From the NCBI GenBank assembly GCA_023409755.1, contig JAEYRA010000062.1, forward strand, positions 1-17,187: a stretch of DNA of 17,187 nt, given 5' to 3'. The position numbers were made by a program, and so were the translations under genes. Positions within the stretch are counted from its first letter, which is position 1. Each line of letters begins with the position of its first letter. This DNA is from Bacillota bacterium (lineage in GTDB: Bacteria; Bacillota; Clostridia; Christensenellales; UMGS416). The notes beneath the pieces are model-generated. The model searched no databases, was not told the DNA's origin, and was given only the letters and a program-made list of their open reading frames with translations. Shown here one piece after another: positions 1 to 7,456 of this stretch.

Positions 1-495
1 GTAGAGGATGGGGCTGTCCAGTTGTTCGGCTGTGGCATCAAGCTCCAGCAGCAGCTCCAACACTTCGTCGCCCACCTCATTGAGGCGTGCGTCCTCGCGG
101 TCAATCTTGTTGACGACGATAATGACCCGATGGTTGAGCTCCAGCGCTTTCTGCAGCACGAAGCGGGTCTGGGGCATGGGGCCTTCAAAAGCGTCCACCA
201 GCAGTAGTACGCCGTTGACCATCTTGAGCACGCGCTCCACCTCGCCGCCGAAGTCGGCGTGGCCAGGGGTATCGACAATGTTGATCTTAATGCCGTTGTA
301 GTGAATGGAGGTATTCTTGGCAAGAATGGTGATGCCGCGCTCCCGTTCCAGGTCGTTGTTGTCCATCACGCGCTCCTGCACCACCTGGTTTTCACGAAAC
401 GCGCCGCCCTGCTTGAGCATCTCATCGACGAGTGTTGTCTTACCGTGATCAACGTGGGCGATGATGGCCACGTTGCGGATGTCTTGTCGTATCAA
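1..495 (-). CDS. typA: Ribosome-associated GTPase TypA/BipA, N-terminal part (gene runs off the window)
   Basis: The first 165 residues of a translational GTPase are present; the rest lies beyond position 1. TypA/BipA binds the ribosome and is involved in assembly and stress or cold adaptation. Visible G-domain motifs are the P-loop HVDHGKT (about residues 14-20), the RERGITI switch I region (51-57), DTPGH (75-79) and NKID (129-132). The opening MIRQDIRNVAII is typical of TypA rather than of EF-G or LepA. The start is a TTG at 495-493: AAGGGGG at 511-505 lies 9 bases upstream, and no ATG or GTG gives the family N terminus. A strong promoter sits about 60 bases upstream. Identity is near certain; only the start codon is inferred. 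Confidence 0.96.
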   Translation of the reverse strand, partial: MIRQDIRNVAIIAHVDHGKTTLVDEMLKQGGAFRENQVVQERVMDNNDLERERGITILAKNTSIHYNGIKINIVDTPGHADFGGEVERVLKMVNGVLLLVDAFEGPMPQTRFVLQKALELNHRVIIVVNKIDREDARLNEVGDEVLELLLELDATAEQLDSPILY

Positions 496-551
496 AACAG
501 GTTTCCCCCTTAAAATGGTTCAAACTTATACGCCATCTGGCGCAACGTAAT

Positions 552-580
552 ATTATACAACGGGACATGCCGTTTGTCAT
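552..580 (-). promoter_or_regulatory. Sigma-A promoter of typA
   Basis: On the minus strand the -35 box ATGACA (580-575, 5 of 6 to consensus) and a perfect TATAAT (557-552) are separated by exactly 17 bases. Transcription would begin near 545, leaving a leader of about 50 bases before the TTG start of typA. Confidence 0.8.
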
Positions 581-840
581 CTGCAAAAGTAGCCAAAAGA
601 GGATTCCTTGCGTCAACAGAAAGAAGCTGCAGGTGATGGCGCTTCACTCCTGAACGTATCCCCTTGCGCTGGTGGGGGAGGCAGCAAACGTTTCCGGGGG
701 CAAGGTCAGGGCAGCGTGTCCCCGCCCCGCCGTGGTAAGCGTTTCCGCTTCACTTCGGTGGCATACGATGGCGTGTTAAAATTCTAGCAAATTGCTTGTT
801 AATTCGATGGTCAGCAGGATGTGTTTGTGTCCAACGTTCG
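581..840. other. Gene-free stretch between the divergent typA and lacI promoters
   Basis: No credible coding frame or RNA gene is seen here. Two short sequences share the core CGTTTCCG: GCAAACGTTTCCGG around 684-697, whose left part resembles a PurR/LacI-type half site, and AAGCGTTTCCGCTT around 738-751, an inverted repeat AAGCG/CGCTT. They could be operators, but they are short and unsupported by a third copy. AGCAAATTGCT at about 787-797 is a further small palindrome just upstream of the lacI promoter. Confidence 0.4.
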
Positions 841-869
841 TTTACAAAAACTGTCGATGCATGTATACT
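841..869 (+). promoter_or_regulatory. Sigma-A promoter of the lacI-family gene
   Basis: TTTACA (841-846) and TATACT (864-869) each match 5 of 6 consensus bases and are separated by 17 bases. The predicted start near 876 falls inside the palindrome at 873-886, about 27 bases before the ATG of the regulator. Confidence 0.8.
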
Positions 870-872
870 GGA

Positions 873-886
873 TGTAATCGATTACA
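873..886. promoter_or_regulatory. LacI-family operator, perfect palindrome TGTAATCGATTACA
   Basis: A 14-bp perfect palindrome with a central CG, the usual shape of a LacI/GalR-family operator. It covers the predicted transcription start and lies between the -10 box and the ribosome site of the regulator gene. That position suits steric repression of the gene's own promoter. I found no second exact copy in the window, so binding by the adjacent regulator is inferred from position and shape. Confidence 0.75.
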
Positions 887-902
887 GCGAGCGGGGAGAA
901 AC

Positions 903-1931
903 ATGGCCAAGAGTAAAATCACCGTGTATGACATTGCCAAGGAGGCGGGCGTCTCGGCGGCGACGGTGTCGCGGGTGCTGACCGGCAACGTGCCGGTGCA
1001 TGAAAAGACCAAGGAAAAGGTCACCGAGGTGTTGCAGAAGTACAACTTCCGTCCGAGCTCGGTGGCGCGGAGCCTGAAGGCCCGGCGCTCCAAGAGCATC
1101 GGCTTTGTGGTGCCGGACATCACCAACCACTACTTTTCCACCATGTTCCTGGCGTTGGAGCTGCTCGCAGCCCAGCATGGTTATACGGTCATCCTTTGTA
1201 ACTCCAACTCTGACTTTACCCGGGAGAGCGAAATCCTGGAGGTGTTGCTGGAAAAGGAGGTTGAGCTCATCGTCTTCACTGGCGGGCGCATCGATACGGT
1301 GGGCCTGCCCAAGAAGTATGTGGCGGAAATTGAGCGTGTCAACCGCATCGTACCGCTGGTCACCTGTTCGGTCATGCCCGGTGCCAAGTGCATCCAGATC
1401 GTCAACGACGAGCGGCAGGGCGTGTTCACGCTGGTGAGTCACCTGGCGGGGTTGGGGCACCACGACATCGGCATGGTGGGCGGCACGGGTACCAACCGCC
1501 CCATCGCCCTTCGCCGTCAGCACCTGTTGGAGGCGGCTGAGGAGTACCACCTGCGCGTACGGGACGAGTGGCTCATCATCGAGGGCGGGTTCCTGCTGGC
1601 TTCCGGCAGTCAATGCATGGAGAAGATGCTTGCCCTGCCACAGAAGCCCACGGCCGTCATGGCCTTCAACGACGTGGTGGCGGTGGGGGCTCTCTCCACA
1701 TTGCAGCGGCGGGGCGTACGCGTGCCCGAAGACATGGCGCTGACCGGCTACGACGGTGTGCAGATCACCGCTAGCTCCTACCCGGGCATCACCACAGTCG
1801 GCGCCAACTTCAATGGATACGCAGAGCGTATCATGGACATTGTGCTCAACCACCCTGAACCCGGCCAGGTGGTGGAGATCATGTTCCCCATGGAACTGAT
1901 GGTGCGGGAGAGTACATTGGGGAAACAGTAA
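903..1931 (+). CDS. LacI/GalR-family transcriptional regulator
   Basis: A 342-residue repressor of the usual family length. The N-terminal helix-turn-helix VYDIAKEAGVSAATVSRVL (about residues 8-26) is textbook LacI, followed by the hinge region with RPSSVARSLKARRS (50-63). A periplasmic-binding-protein-like sensor domain begins at IGFVVPDITNHYF and ends near residue 335, including FNDVVAVGAL and the GYDG motif. The ATG at 903 is chosen over upstream frames because GGGGAG precedes it by a few bases, it follows the promoter and operator, and it gives the canonical N terminus. The ligand is unknown; the downstream GH35-like glycosidase suggests a galactoside or related sugar, which is inference. 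Confidence 0.93.
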   Translation: MAKSKITVYDIAKEAGVSAATVSRVLTGNVPVHEKTKEKVTEVLQKYNFRPSSVARSLKARRSKSIGFVVPDITNHYFSTMFLALELLAAQHGYTVILCNSNSDFTRESEILEVLLEKEVELIVFTGGRIDTVGLPKKYVAEIERVNRIVPLVTCSVMPGAKCIQIVNDERQGVFTLVSHLAGLGHHDIGMVGGTGTNRPIALRRQHLLEAAEEYHLRVRDEWLIIEGGFLLASGSQCMEKMLALPQKPTAVMAFNDVVAVGALSTLQRRGVRVPEDMALTGYDGVQITASSYPGITTVGANFNGYAERIMDIVLNHPEPGQVVEIMFPMELMVRESTLGKQ

Positions 1932-2019
1932 CCTTCGAAACGGTTGTTCTTGCGTCGGCCCTGGCGCCATGGTACCATAATGTGGAATCGTTCCTCAAAT
2001 ACACCCGTTGGAGGTACCC

Positions 2020-2568
2020 GTGAAGGCTCGTACGCTTGTTCTGGTCGCCCTGTTCGCCGCACTTACGGTGGCCGGGGCTTTTTTGCGTTTCCCCACGCCC
2101 TTGGTTCCCTTCACCCTGCAAATCTTCTTTACCTTGCTGGCAGGCGCATTGCTTGGGCCGCGCATGGGGGCGCTGTCTCAGGCGCTGTATGTGGCCATCG
2201 GGCTTATTGGCTTGCCGGTGTTTGCCGGGGGCGCAGCCGGTGGCATTGGGTATGTTACCACGCCGTCCTTCGGGTATCTCATTGGCATGGTGACCGGTGC
2301 CTTTGTCTGCGGGCTCATTGCCGGACAGGAGGCGCAGGCCAGTCTGCCGCGCCTGTTGGCGGCTGTCTTTGCTGGGCTTCTGGTCATCTATATGGTTGGC
2401 GTATCCTACCTCTATCTCATCATGAACTTGTATCTGGGTAAGGCCATGTCGGTGGGCACGGCCCTCTACTCAGGGTTTCTCATCTTCCTGCCGCTGGATG
2501 CTGTGAAGTGCGTGGCGGCAGCCCTGTTGGCCCGGCGGTTGCGGCCCCTGTTGCGCCGTCCGGTATAA
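2020..2568 (+). CDS. bioY: Biotin ECF transporter S component BioY
   Basis: A 182-residue, very hydrophobic protein with about six membrane segments. It is the substrate-binding subunit that captures biotin for an energy-coupling-factor importer. Family signatures are LVPFTLQ near the N terminus, the LLGPRMGALSQALYVAIGL stretch (about 47-65), GLPVFAGG (about 67-74) and the FGYLIGM motif. The GTG at 2020 is preferred because GGAGG (2010-2014) lies 5 bases before it; a TTG at 2008 overlaps that ribosome site. No EcfA/EcfT genes are nearby, so it probably uses a shared module encoded elsewhere. It starts 88 bases after lacI and ends 27 bases before the glycosidase, so the three may be co-transcribed. 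No BirA-type operator was seen. Confidence 0.93.
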   Translation: MKARTLVLVALFAALTVAGAFLRFPTPLVPFTLQIFFTLLAGALLGPRMGALSQALYVAIGLIGLPVFAGGAAGGIGYVTTPSFGYLIGMVTGAFVCGLIAGQEAQASLPRLLAAVFAGLLVIYMVGVSYLYLIMNLYLGKAMSVGTALYSGFLIFLPLDAVKCVAAALLARRLRPLLRRPV

Positions 2569-2595
2569 GTATCCAAACGAGAGGAGTGCAGTACC

Positions 2596-4170
2596 ATGTT
2601 TTTTCAAGTTGATGGTAAGCCATTTTACCCGCTGGGCGGGCAGGCCAACAACTCCAGCGCCTACAATGCGGCGGAGATTGCCAGCGCCATTGCGGGCGTG
2701 CAGGCGTTGGGCGGCAACACGCTGGAAGCGCCGGTCTACTGGGGGCAGGTGGAGCCTCGGGAGGGGCAGTTCTGCTTCCAGTCGGTGGATGAACTGCTGC
2801 CGGCCTGCCGAGCAGCGGGGTTGAAGCTTGTCATTCTGTGGTTTGCCACCTGGAAGAATGGAGAGATGCGCTACGCGCCCGAGTGGGTAAAGGCCGACCG
2901 CGCGCGGTTCCGCCGTGTGCGCCGGGTGGATGGCACCGACATGCAGGTGCTTTCCAGCCACTGCCGCGCCTCGCTGGAGGCCGATATGGCGGCTTTTACC
3001 GCACTGGCGGCCTATTTGAAAGCGGCTGGTGCCGAGGACACGGTCATCGCCATGCAGGTGGAAAACGAGCCGGGTATCCTGGGCAGCGACCGGGACTACG
3101 GCCCCGAGGCCCTGGCGGCCTGCAAGGCCCCTGTGCCGGCGGAGCTGCTGGCGTTCCTCAAAGCCCGTGGCCGCGGCCCGGCCTGGCAGGCTTGGCAGGA
3201 TTGTGATGCGCCTCGCGGCGGCAGCTGGCTCAAGTGCTTTGGCGAGCATGGCCCGGAGTTTGAGCAGGCGTGGTCCATTGCCCGCTACATTGACGAGATC
3301 GCTGGGGCGGGCAAGGCCCTCTTCCCCGTGCCCCACTATGCCAATGTGTGGCTGGGGGAGCAGGGCTGGCAACTGCCCGGCCTGTACCCCGCCGGCGGCG
3401 CCGTGGGTCGGGTGATGGATGTCTGGAAGGCTGCCATCACCCATCTTGACTTCATCGCGCCGGATATTTATCTCACCAACCCCGGCGATTACCGCGCGGC
3501 GTGTGAGATTTACCACCGTGCAGACAACCCGCTTTTTGTGCTCGAGTCCGGTCCGTCGGACTCCAACGCCCTCAACATGCTGCGTGCCATTGCAGACTAT
3601 GAAGCGCATGGCTTCTGTTTCTTCGCTGCTGACTCAGTGCTGACGCCCGATGGGAGTGCCATCCGACCGGAGGCAAGCCTCTTTGCGGAGAGCTTCTCCT
3701 GCGTCAGGGCCTTACTGCCGCTGCTGGTCAAGTTCCATGGCACGGGCCGTGTGCACTCCGTGGTGCAGGAAAGCGGCCAGGCCAGCCAGCGCTTCCTGTT
3801 TGAAAAGTTCATTGGCCTGGCGGACTTTGCCAACACCGGTCTTCATTATGACCATCGGCACACCCGTGAGCCCGCCATCACTGAGGGCAAGCCCCAGTAC
3901 GGCCTCATTGTGGAGGCATCGCCTGAGGAGTTCTACCTCGCCGGCAACTTCCGCCTGTATTTGGTGCCCCGCAAGAGCCCGGAGTGGATGATCAGCTTCT
4001 ACAATCCCTTCGGTTTTGTCCCGCCGGATTATCTCACGGTGGAGGAGGGGACGCTCGATGAGGATGGGGTGTTCCATGCTGTGCGGGAGCGCAACGGTGA
4101 CGAGGCATCCTGGGCTAGCTTCTGGGCGACGCCCCGGTGCGGTGTGGTACGTGTGCGGCTGACAAAGTAG
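2596..4170 (+). CDS. GH35-like beta-galactosidase with C-terminal DUF5597-type domain
   Basis: A 524-residue clan GH-A-like glycoside hydrolase. It opens with a short beta strand (FFQVDGKPFYPLGGQANNSS) and a TIM barrel carrying NTLEAPVYWGQVEP (about 41-54). The acid/base glutamate is predicted as E158 in QVENEPG, and the nucleophile as E317 in FVLESGPSDSN. The C-terminal third, with GLIVEASPEEFYLAGNFRL, resembles the DUF5597 domain attached to many GH35-like enzymes. There is no signal peptide, so the enzyme probably hydrolyses imported beta-galactosides in the cytoplasm. GAGGAG lies about 10 bases before the ATG. The gene follows bioY by 27 bases. The exact substrate is not readable from sequence; GH42-like activity is the main alternative. 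Confidence 0.85.
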   Translation: MFFQVDGKPFYPLGGQANNSSAYNAAEIASAIAGVQALGGNTLEAPVYWGQVEPREGQFCFQSVDELLPACRAAGLKLVILWFATWKNGEMRYAPEWVKADRARFRRVRRVDGTDMQVLSSHCRASLEADMAAFTALAAYLKAAGAEDTVIAMQVENEPGILGSDRDYGPEALAACKAPVPAELLAFLKARGRGPAWQAWQDCDAPRGGSWLKCFGEHGPEFEQAWSIARYIDEIAGAGKALFPVPHYANVWLGEQGWQLPGLYPAGGAVGRVMDVWKAAITHLDFIAPDIYLTNPGDYRAACEIYHRADNPLFVLESGPSDSNALNMLRAIADYEAHGFCFFAADSVLTPDGSAIRPEASLFAESFSCVRALLPLLVKFHGTGRVHSVVQESGQASQRFLFEKFIGLADFANTGLHYDHRHTREPAITEGKPQYGLIVEASPEEFYLAGNFRLYLVPRKSPEWMISFYNPFGFVPPDYLTVEEGTLDEDGVFHAVRERNGDEASWASFWATPRCGVVRVRLTK

Positions 4171-4278
4171 TTTAGCTGGCAGCCAATGTCAACACAATAA
4201 GGGATACGAAGGATGAGAACCCGTCCAAACCGCTCCATGTCAACCCCGCAACAGCTGGACCCAACAGGAGGACGACGC

Positions 4279-4650
4279 ATGACCATTGACCGCGAGGAAC
4301 AAAATGGTGTGGCCATCGCCACCGTACACAGCGATGAGGTCGTTCTGCGCGACGCCCAATCAGCGCTGGACTTCATGATGACGTTGCAATACGAAACCGG
4401 TTGCAGCCGCATCGCCCTCAATAAGGAAGCAGTTATTGAAGAATTCTTCACCCTGCGTACGGGTCTGGCGGGGGAGATGCTGCAGAAGTTTGTCAATTAC
4501 CGCGTGAAGCTCGCCCTCTATGGGGACTTCTCAGGGTACACCAGCAAACCCCTGCGCGATTTTATCGAGGAGTGTAACCGCGGCAAGCATGTGTTTTTCC
4601 AGCCCACGCTGGCCGATGCCGTGGCCAGGCTGGCCGCCGCACCGGAGTGA
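4279..4650 (+). CDS. DUF4180 family protein
   Basis: A 123-residue soluble protein recognised as DUF4180 by its conserved blocks: EQNGVAIATVHSDEVVLRD at the N terminus, QSALDFMMTLQYETGCSRI (about 30-48), FFTLRTGLAGEMLQKFVNYR and LALYGDFSGYTSKPLRDFI. The family has no established biochemical function; members are often found as single genes in Firmicutes. The ATG at 4279 is selected because a perfect AGGAGG (4266-4271) lies 7 bases upstream, while an in-frame ATG at 4213 has no ribosome site and adds non-conserved residues. It precedes the zinc-ribbon reading frame by about 60 bases. Confidence 0.88.
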   Translation: MTIDREEQNGVAIATVHSDEVVLRDAQSALDFMMTLQYETGCSRIALNKEAVIEEFFTLRTGLAGEMLQKFVNYRVKLALYGDFSGYTSKPLRDFIEECNRGKHVFFQPTLADAVARLAAAPE

Positions 4651-4711
4651 GCTGACGAGGCAACGGGGCAGTTCCATCGATGGGCAACCGTTCGATGAAA
4701 GAGGGGAGGCC

Positions 4712-5190
4712 TTGCATATTGACATGGAGAGGATCATCCGCAATTTGCCGACCTTGGAGCTCTTGAAAATGGTTCAGCAAGAGTATCAGGATTACTCGTC
4801 AGACGCCCTCGATTGTGCCGTTGAGGAACTCAAAGAGCGAGCACAAGGGGACATGGAACGGATTGCCGCCGACATTGAGAAAGAAAAGGAACGGCGTGTG
4901 GCCTCAGAGTCCGTTGCCACGGGAAGATACCAAAAAGCCACAAACTCACATTGCTGTGAATGCGGCTATACAGGGTCCATGGCCATCGTCCGGGAGCGTC
5001 TGCCGGTGGCGGTATTCGTTCTGACGGCATTTGTCGTGTTGTACCTGATTGTCGTGAGACGGTATTTTGCGTTTGGGGTTTTGAGATTCTTTTATGGTTG
5101 CTGCTCGTTCTGATTGATGTCTGGGTCGTCATCGTTCACCGGAAACGGGAGCTTGCGTGCCCCCGTTGCCAAAGGACGTTGCGTCTGTGA
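4712..5190 (+). pseudogene. Two-TM zinc-ribbon-type membrane protein, apparently frameshifted
   Basis: No named family is recognised. Read from the TTG at 4712 (GAGGGG 5 bases upstream; ATG 4724 is the alternative) the frame gives an acidic, coiled-coil-like helical region (about residues 15-65). A half zinc ribbon CCECGYTG (81-88) and a membrane segment LPVAVFVLTAFVVLYLIVV follow. The frame then stops at 5113. The -1 frame continues with a second membrane segment, ILLWLLLVLIDVWVVIV, and CPRCQRTLRL, which would supply the second cysteine pair, ending at 5190. The switch lies in the run GGGGTTTT at 5075-5082. CxxC, TM hairpin, CxxC is a common small-protein layout, so a single-base deletion or a sequencing error is likely. 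No clear slippery heptamer in the right phase was found. Confidence 0.6.
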
Positions 5191-5226
5191 TGGCGGTGAG
5201 CCGCAGAACGATGGAGAGCCCAACGA

Positions 5227-5258
5227 AAAACGGCGGCAGGGTGTCCTGCCGCCGTTTT
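5227..5258. terminator. Bidirectional intrinsic terminator
   Basis: A 14-bp perfect stem (AAAACGGCGGCAGG / CCTGCCGCCGTTTT) with loop GTGT. T-runs exist on both strands, so it can end the plus-strand transcript of the zinc-ribbon gene and the minus-strand transcript of the PHP gene, whose stop is only 11 bases away. Confidence 0.92.
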
Positions 5259-5268
5259 GTATGTCTTG

Positions 5269-5991
5269 CTATTTCTTTCGTTTGACCGCCAGACAGGCCA
5301 TGAACTTTTCGAGCGACGTGTTAGCGATGAGTTCCTCCGGAAAATTCATCTCCTCAACGAGAGCGAGGGCGTACTCAAAATGGCCGACACTGGCTGAGAA
5401 GTGGGCATCGGTGTTGACAACGATCATCACACCCTGCCGGCGGCACTCCTTCAGGAGCTCACGGCAGTTTTGCTGTGCGCCTTCGCGGGGTTTCTTGTCA
5501 GACAACGAGTGGTTGTTCAGTTCCAGCAGCGTCCCGGTGTCTGCGGCGGCTTTCACAAGCTGCGGGTACACCATGGGCATGCGCCCGTCATCGGGGTGGC
5601 CGATGATGGAAATGCGCTCGTCGTCCATGGCACGCACGCATGCCGTGGTGTAGTAATCGGCGTCCGGCCCTTTGATGCAGACGGTGTGGCAGCTTGCCAC
5701 AATCAGATCAAGGTTCCGGGTCATGCGCCAATCGCCATCGATTGCTCCCGTATCGTCCAGGATGTTGGCCTCCATCCCGCGGAAGACGCGCACACCGTGG
5801 ATGACATCGGGGAGCACCACCATGTTGTTGAAATACCAGGCGGGCAAGGCGGTGGGCATGTTCGGCCCATGATCGGTGATGGCCAGGCCATCGAGCCCTA
5901 TGGCGGCAGCGGCGCGGCAGTTCTCCTCAATGGTGGAGTAGGCGTGGCCGCTCACCAGGGTGTGCGTGTGCAGGTCGGCAGCGATTCTCAC
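5269..5991 (-). CDS. PHP-domain phosphatase, YcdX type
   Basis: A 240-residue PHP-fold metal-dependent hydrolase. All nine ligands of the trinuclear metal site known in E. coli YcdX are present, each shifted by about one residue or slightly more: H8 and H10 in DLHTHT, H16 in SGHAYS, H41 in ITDHGP, E74 in GMEANI, H102 in SCHT, H132 in IGHPDD, and D195/H197 in NTDAH. This supports a phosphatase or phosphoesterase on small phosphorylated substrates rather than a DNA polymerase PHP domain. The GTG at 5991 is chosen because AAAGGA lies 7 bases upstream and it gives the compact MRIAADLHTHT start; a TTG at 6009 would overlap that site. It is monocistronic between its own promoter and the terminator at 5227-5258. 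The substrate is unknown. Confidence 0.93.
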   Translation of the reverse strand: MRIAADLHTHTLVSGHAYSTIEENCRAAAAIGLDGLAITDHGPNMPTALPAWYFNNMVVLPDVIHGVRVFRGMEANILDDTGAIDGDWRMTRNLDLIVASCHTVCIKGPDADYYTTACVRAMDDERISIIGHPDDGRMPMVYPQLVKAAADTGTLLELNNHSLSDKKPREGAQQNCRELLKECRRQGVMIVVNTDAHFSASVGHFEYALALVEEMNFPEELIANTSLEKFMACLAVKRKK

Positions 5992-6034
5992 AGTAATATC
6001 CTTTCTCAATGACGGGTTCTGTCCAATCCGCCAC

Positions 6035-6043
6035 AGTATAGCA
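6035..6043 (-). promoter_or_regulatory. Extended -10 promoter of the PHP gene
   Basis: On the minus strand TGC directly precedes TATACT (6043-6035), a TGnTATACT extended -10. No good -35 box lies 16-18 bases upstream. Transcription would start near 6028, about 37 bases before the GTG start. Confidence 0.6.
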
Positions 6044-6139
6044 CAATTTGTAGAATACTTGGACTTCGTTGCATGGATATAGCGTTAAAATGGTAGCGCT
6101 ATGCTCCGTCGACTCTCCTGGCATTGCCCATTCGGGCGA

Positions 6140-6168
6140 TTGACGGCCCGACTGGCGTGCGGTATAAT
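6140..6168 (+). promoter_or_regulatory. Sigma-A promoter of the trpS T-box transcript
   Basis: TTGACG (6140-6145, 5 of 6) and perfect TATAAT (6163-6168) with a 17-base spacer. Transcription would begin near 6175, immediately before T-box stem I. Confidence 0.9.
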
Positions 6169-6174
6169 GACCAC

Positions 6175-6416
6175 AAACCGATGATGGGGACGAGTAAGCG
6201 GCAGCGCAGCCCGCAGAGAGCCGGGGACGGTGGGAGCCCGGCGGCGATGGCGCCGGCGAATGGACCCCGGAGGGCAGGCTGAAGGCAAACGCTGGTAGGC
6301 TGGACGGCGGCCGGCCGTTACCCGGCAAGCGGGGTTTCCCGCGCCAAGGGGGCGCATTGCGCCAACAAAGGTGGTACCGCAGGCAACAGCCTGTCCTTTT
6401 CGGACAGGCTTTTTTT
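6175..6416 (+). promoter_or_regulatory. T-box riboswitch, tryptophan-specific, controlling trpS
   Basis: A complete transcriptional T-box leader. Stem I starts with the GA-motif sequence GATGGGGACGAGTA (about 6183-6196) and contains the AG-bulge/distal-loop block AGAGAGCCGG...GGTGGGAGCCCGG. The specifier loop reads GAATGGACC with TGG at 6261-6263, the Trp codon. The T-box proper AAGGTGGTACCGCA (6368-6381) pairs with the uncharged tRNA acceptor end and forms the antiterminator. It is followed by a terminator hairpin. Uncharged tRNA-Trp should stabilise the antiterminator and allow trpS transcription. Because the next two genes are tightly linked to trpS, they should respond too. Confidence 0.96.
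6388..6416 (+). terminator. T-box-controlled intrinsic terminator
   Basis: A 9-bp perfect stem AGCCTGTCC / GGACAGGCT with loop TTTTC and a run of seven T. It is the off-state structure of the T-box leader and lies 20 bases before the trpS start codon. Confidence 0.95.
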
Positions 6417-6436
6417 ATTTGGAGGAGGAGCGACAC

Positions 6437-7456
6437 ATGGCAGAGCAAGCACCGCGCAAGAAGGTCATATTCAGCGGCATTCAGCCCTCGGGCAACCTGA
6501 CCATTGGCAACTACATCGGCGCAATGAAAAACTTCGTCACCCTGCAGGACGAGTACGACTGCTTCTACTGCGTGGTGGATCTGCACGCCATCACCGTGCG
6601 GCAGGAGGCGGCGGCCCTCAGGCGGCGCACGCTGGAGCTGGCAGCCCTCTACCTGGCCGTGGGGCTGGACCCGCAGAAGAACACGCTCTTCGTGCAGTCC
6701 CACGTGCCGGCCCACAGCGAGCTGGCGTGGATCCTCAACTGCTACACCTACATGGGCGAGCTTTCACGCATGACGCAGTTCAAGGACAAGTCCAAGAAGC
6801 ATGAGGAGAACATCAACGCCGGGCTCTTCACCTACCCGGTGCTGATGGCCGCGGACATCCTTCTCTACCAGACCGATCTGGTGCCCATTGGGGAGGACCA
6901 GCGCCAGCATCTGGAATTGACGAGGGACGTGGCCATCCGCTTCAACAACGCCTATTCACCCACCTTTGTGGTGCCGGAGGCCTATTATGGCAAGGTCGGC
7001 GCGCGCATTCGCAGCCTGCAGGACCCGCTGTCCAAAATGAGCAAATCCGATGAAGACGAGAACGCCTTCATTGCCATCCTCGATACGCCGGAGGCGATCG
7101 TGCGGAAGCTCAAGCGCGCGGTGACTGACTCGGGCAACGAGGTTCGCTTCGACCCGGACAACAAGCCCGGCGTCAGCAACCTGCTGACGATCTTCGCGGC
7201 GATGACTGGCATGGACCTGCCCGCCGCCGAACGGCACTTTGAGGGCAAGGGGTATGGCGACTTCAAGGCTGAGGTGGCCGACTCCATCGTGGAGGGCCTG
7301 CGCCCCGTTCGAGAGAAGTATGCCGCCCTCATTGCCGACCGCGCCTATCTGGAGGGCGTGCTGGCCGACGCCGCTGACCGCGCCAACCGCGTCGCCAACC
7401 GCACGCTCGCCAAGGTGCAGCGCAAGGTGGGTTTCCTGCCCCGGGGTGGGCGGTGA
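6437..7456 (+). CDS. trpS: Tryptophanyl-tRNA synthetase
   Basis: A 339-residue class I aminoacyl-tRNA synthetase that charges tRNA-Trp with tryptophan using ATP. The HIGH-type signature appears as PSGNLTIGNYIGAM (about residues 18-31). GEDQRQHLELTRDVA in the middle and the KMSKSDEDE loop (about 200-208) are classical TrpRS features. Length is normal for a bacterial TrpS. The ATG at 6437 has GGAGGAGGAG about 6 bases upstream and follows the T-box terminator. The Trp specifier codon of the leader independently confirms the amino-acid identity. The stop codon overlaps the start of the downstream acetyltransferase by one base. Confidence 0.98.
   Translation: MAEQAPRKKVIFSGIQPSGNLTIGNYIGAMKNFVTLQDEYDCFYCVVDLHAITVRQEAAALRRRTLELAALYLAVGLDPQKNTLFVQSHVPAHSELAWILNCYTYMGELSRMTQFKDKSKKHEENINAGLFTYPVLMAADILLYQTDLVPIGEDQRQHLELTRDVAIRFNNAYSPTFVVPEAYYGKVGARIRSLQDPLSKMSKSDEDENAFIAILDTPEAIVRKLKRAVTDSGNEVRFDPDNKPGVSNLLTIFAAMTGMDLPAAERHFEGKGYGDFKAEVADSIVEGLRPVREKYAALIADRAYLEGVLADAADRANRVANRTLAKVQRKVGFLPRGGR

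Noticed and set aside
882..1970. 362-residue minus-strand frame opposite lacI
   Set aside because: The lacI frame has promoter, operator, ribosome site and full family motifs; the antisense frame has none.
1932..2019. BirA operator or biotin riboswitch before bioY
   Set aside because: No TTGTTAAC-type half sites are present. Only small palindromes (ATGGTACCAT, GGAATCGTTCC) and a poor -10-like CATAAT without a -35 box were seen.
2470..3609. 379-residue minus-strand frame across the end of bioY and the glycosidase gene
   Set aside because: It is antisense to two well-supported genes and shows no family motif; it is an open-frame artefact of high GC.
5062..5090. Programmed -1 frameshift site in the zinc-ribbon gene
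   Set aside because: The GGGGTTTT run does not form an X-XXY-YYZ heptamer in the zero frame, and no clear downstream stimulator hairpin was seen.
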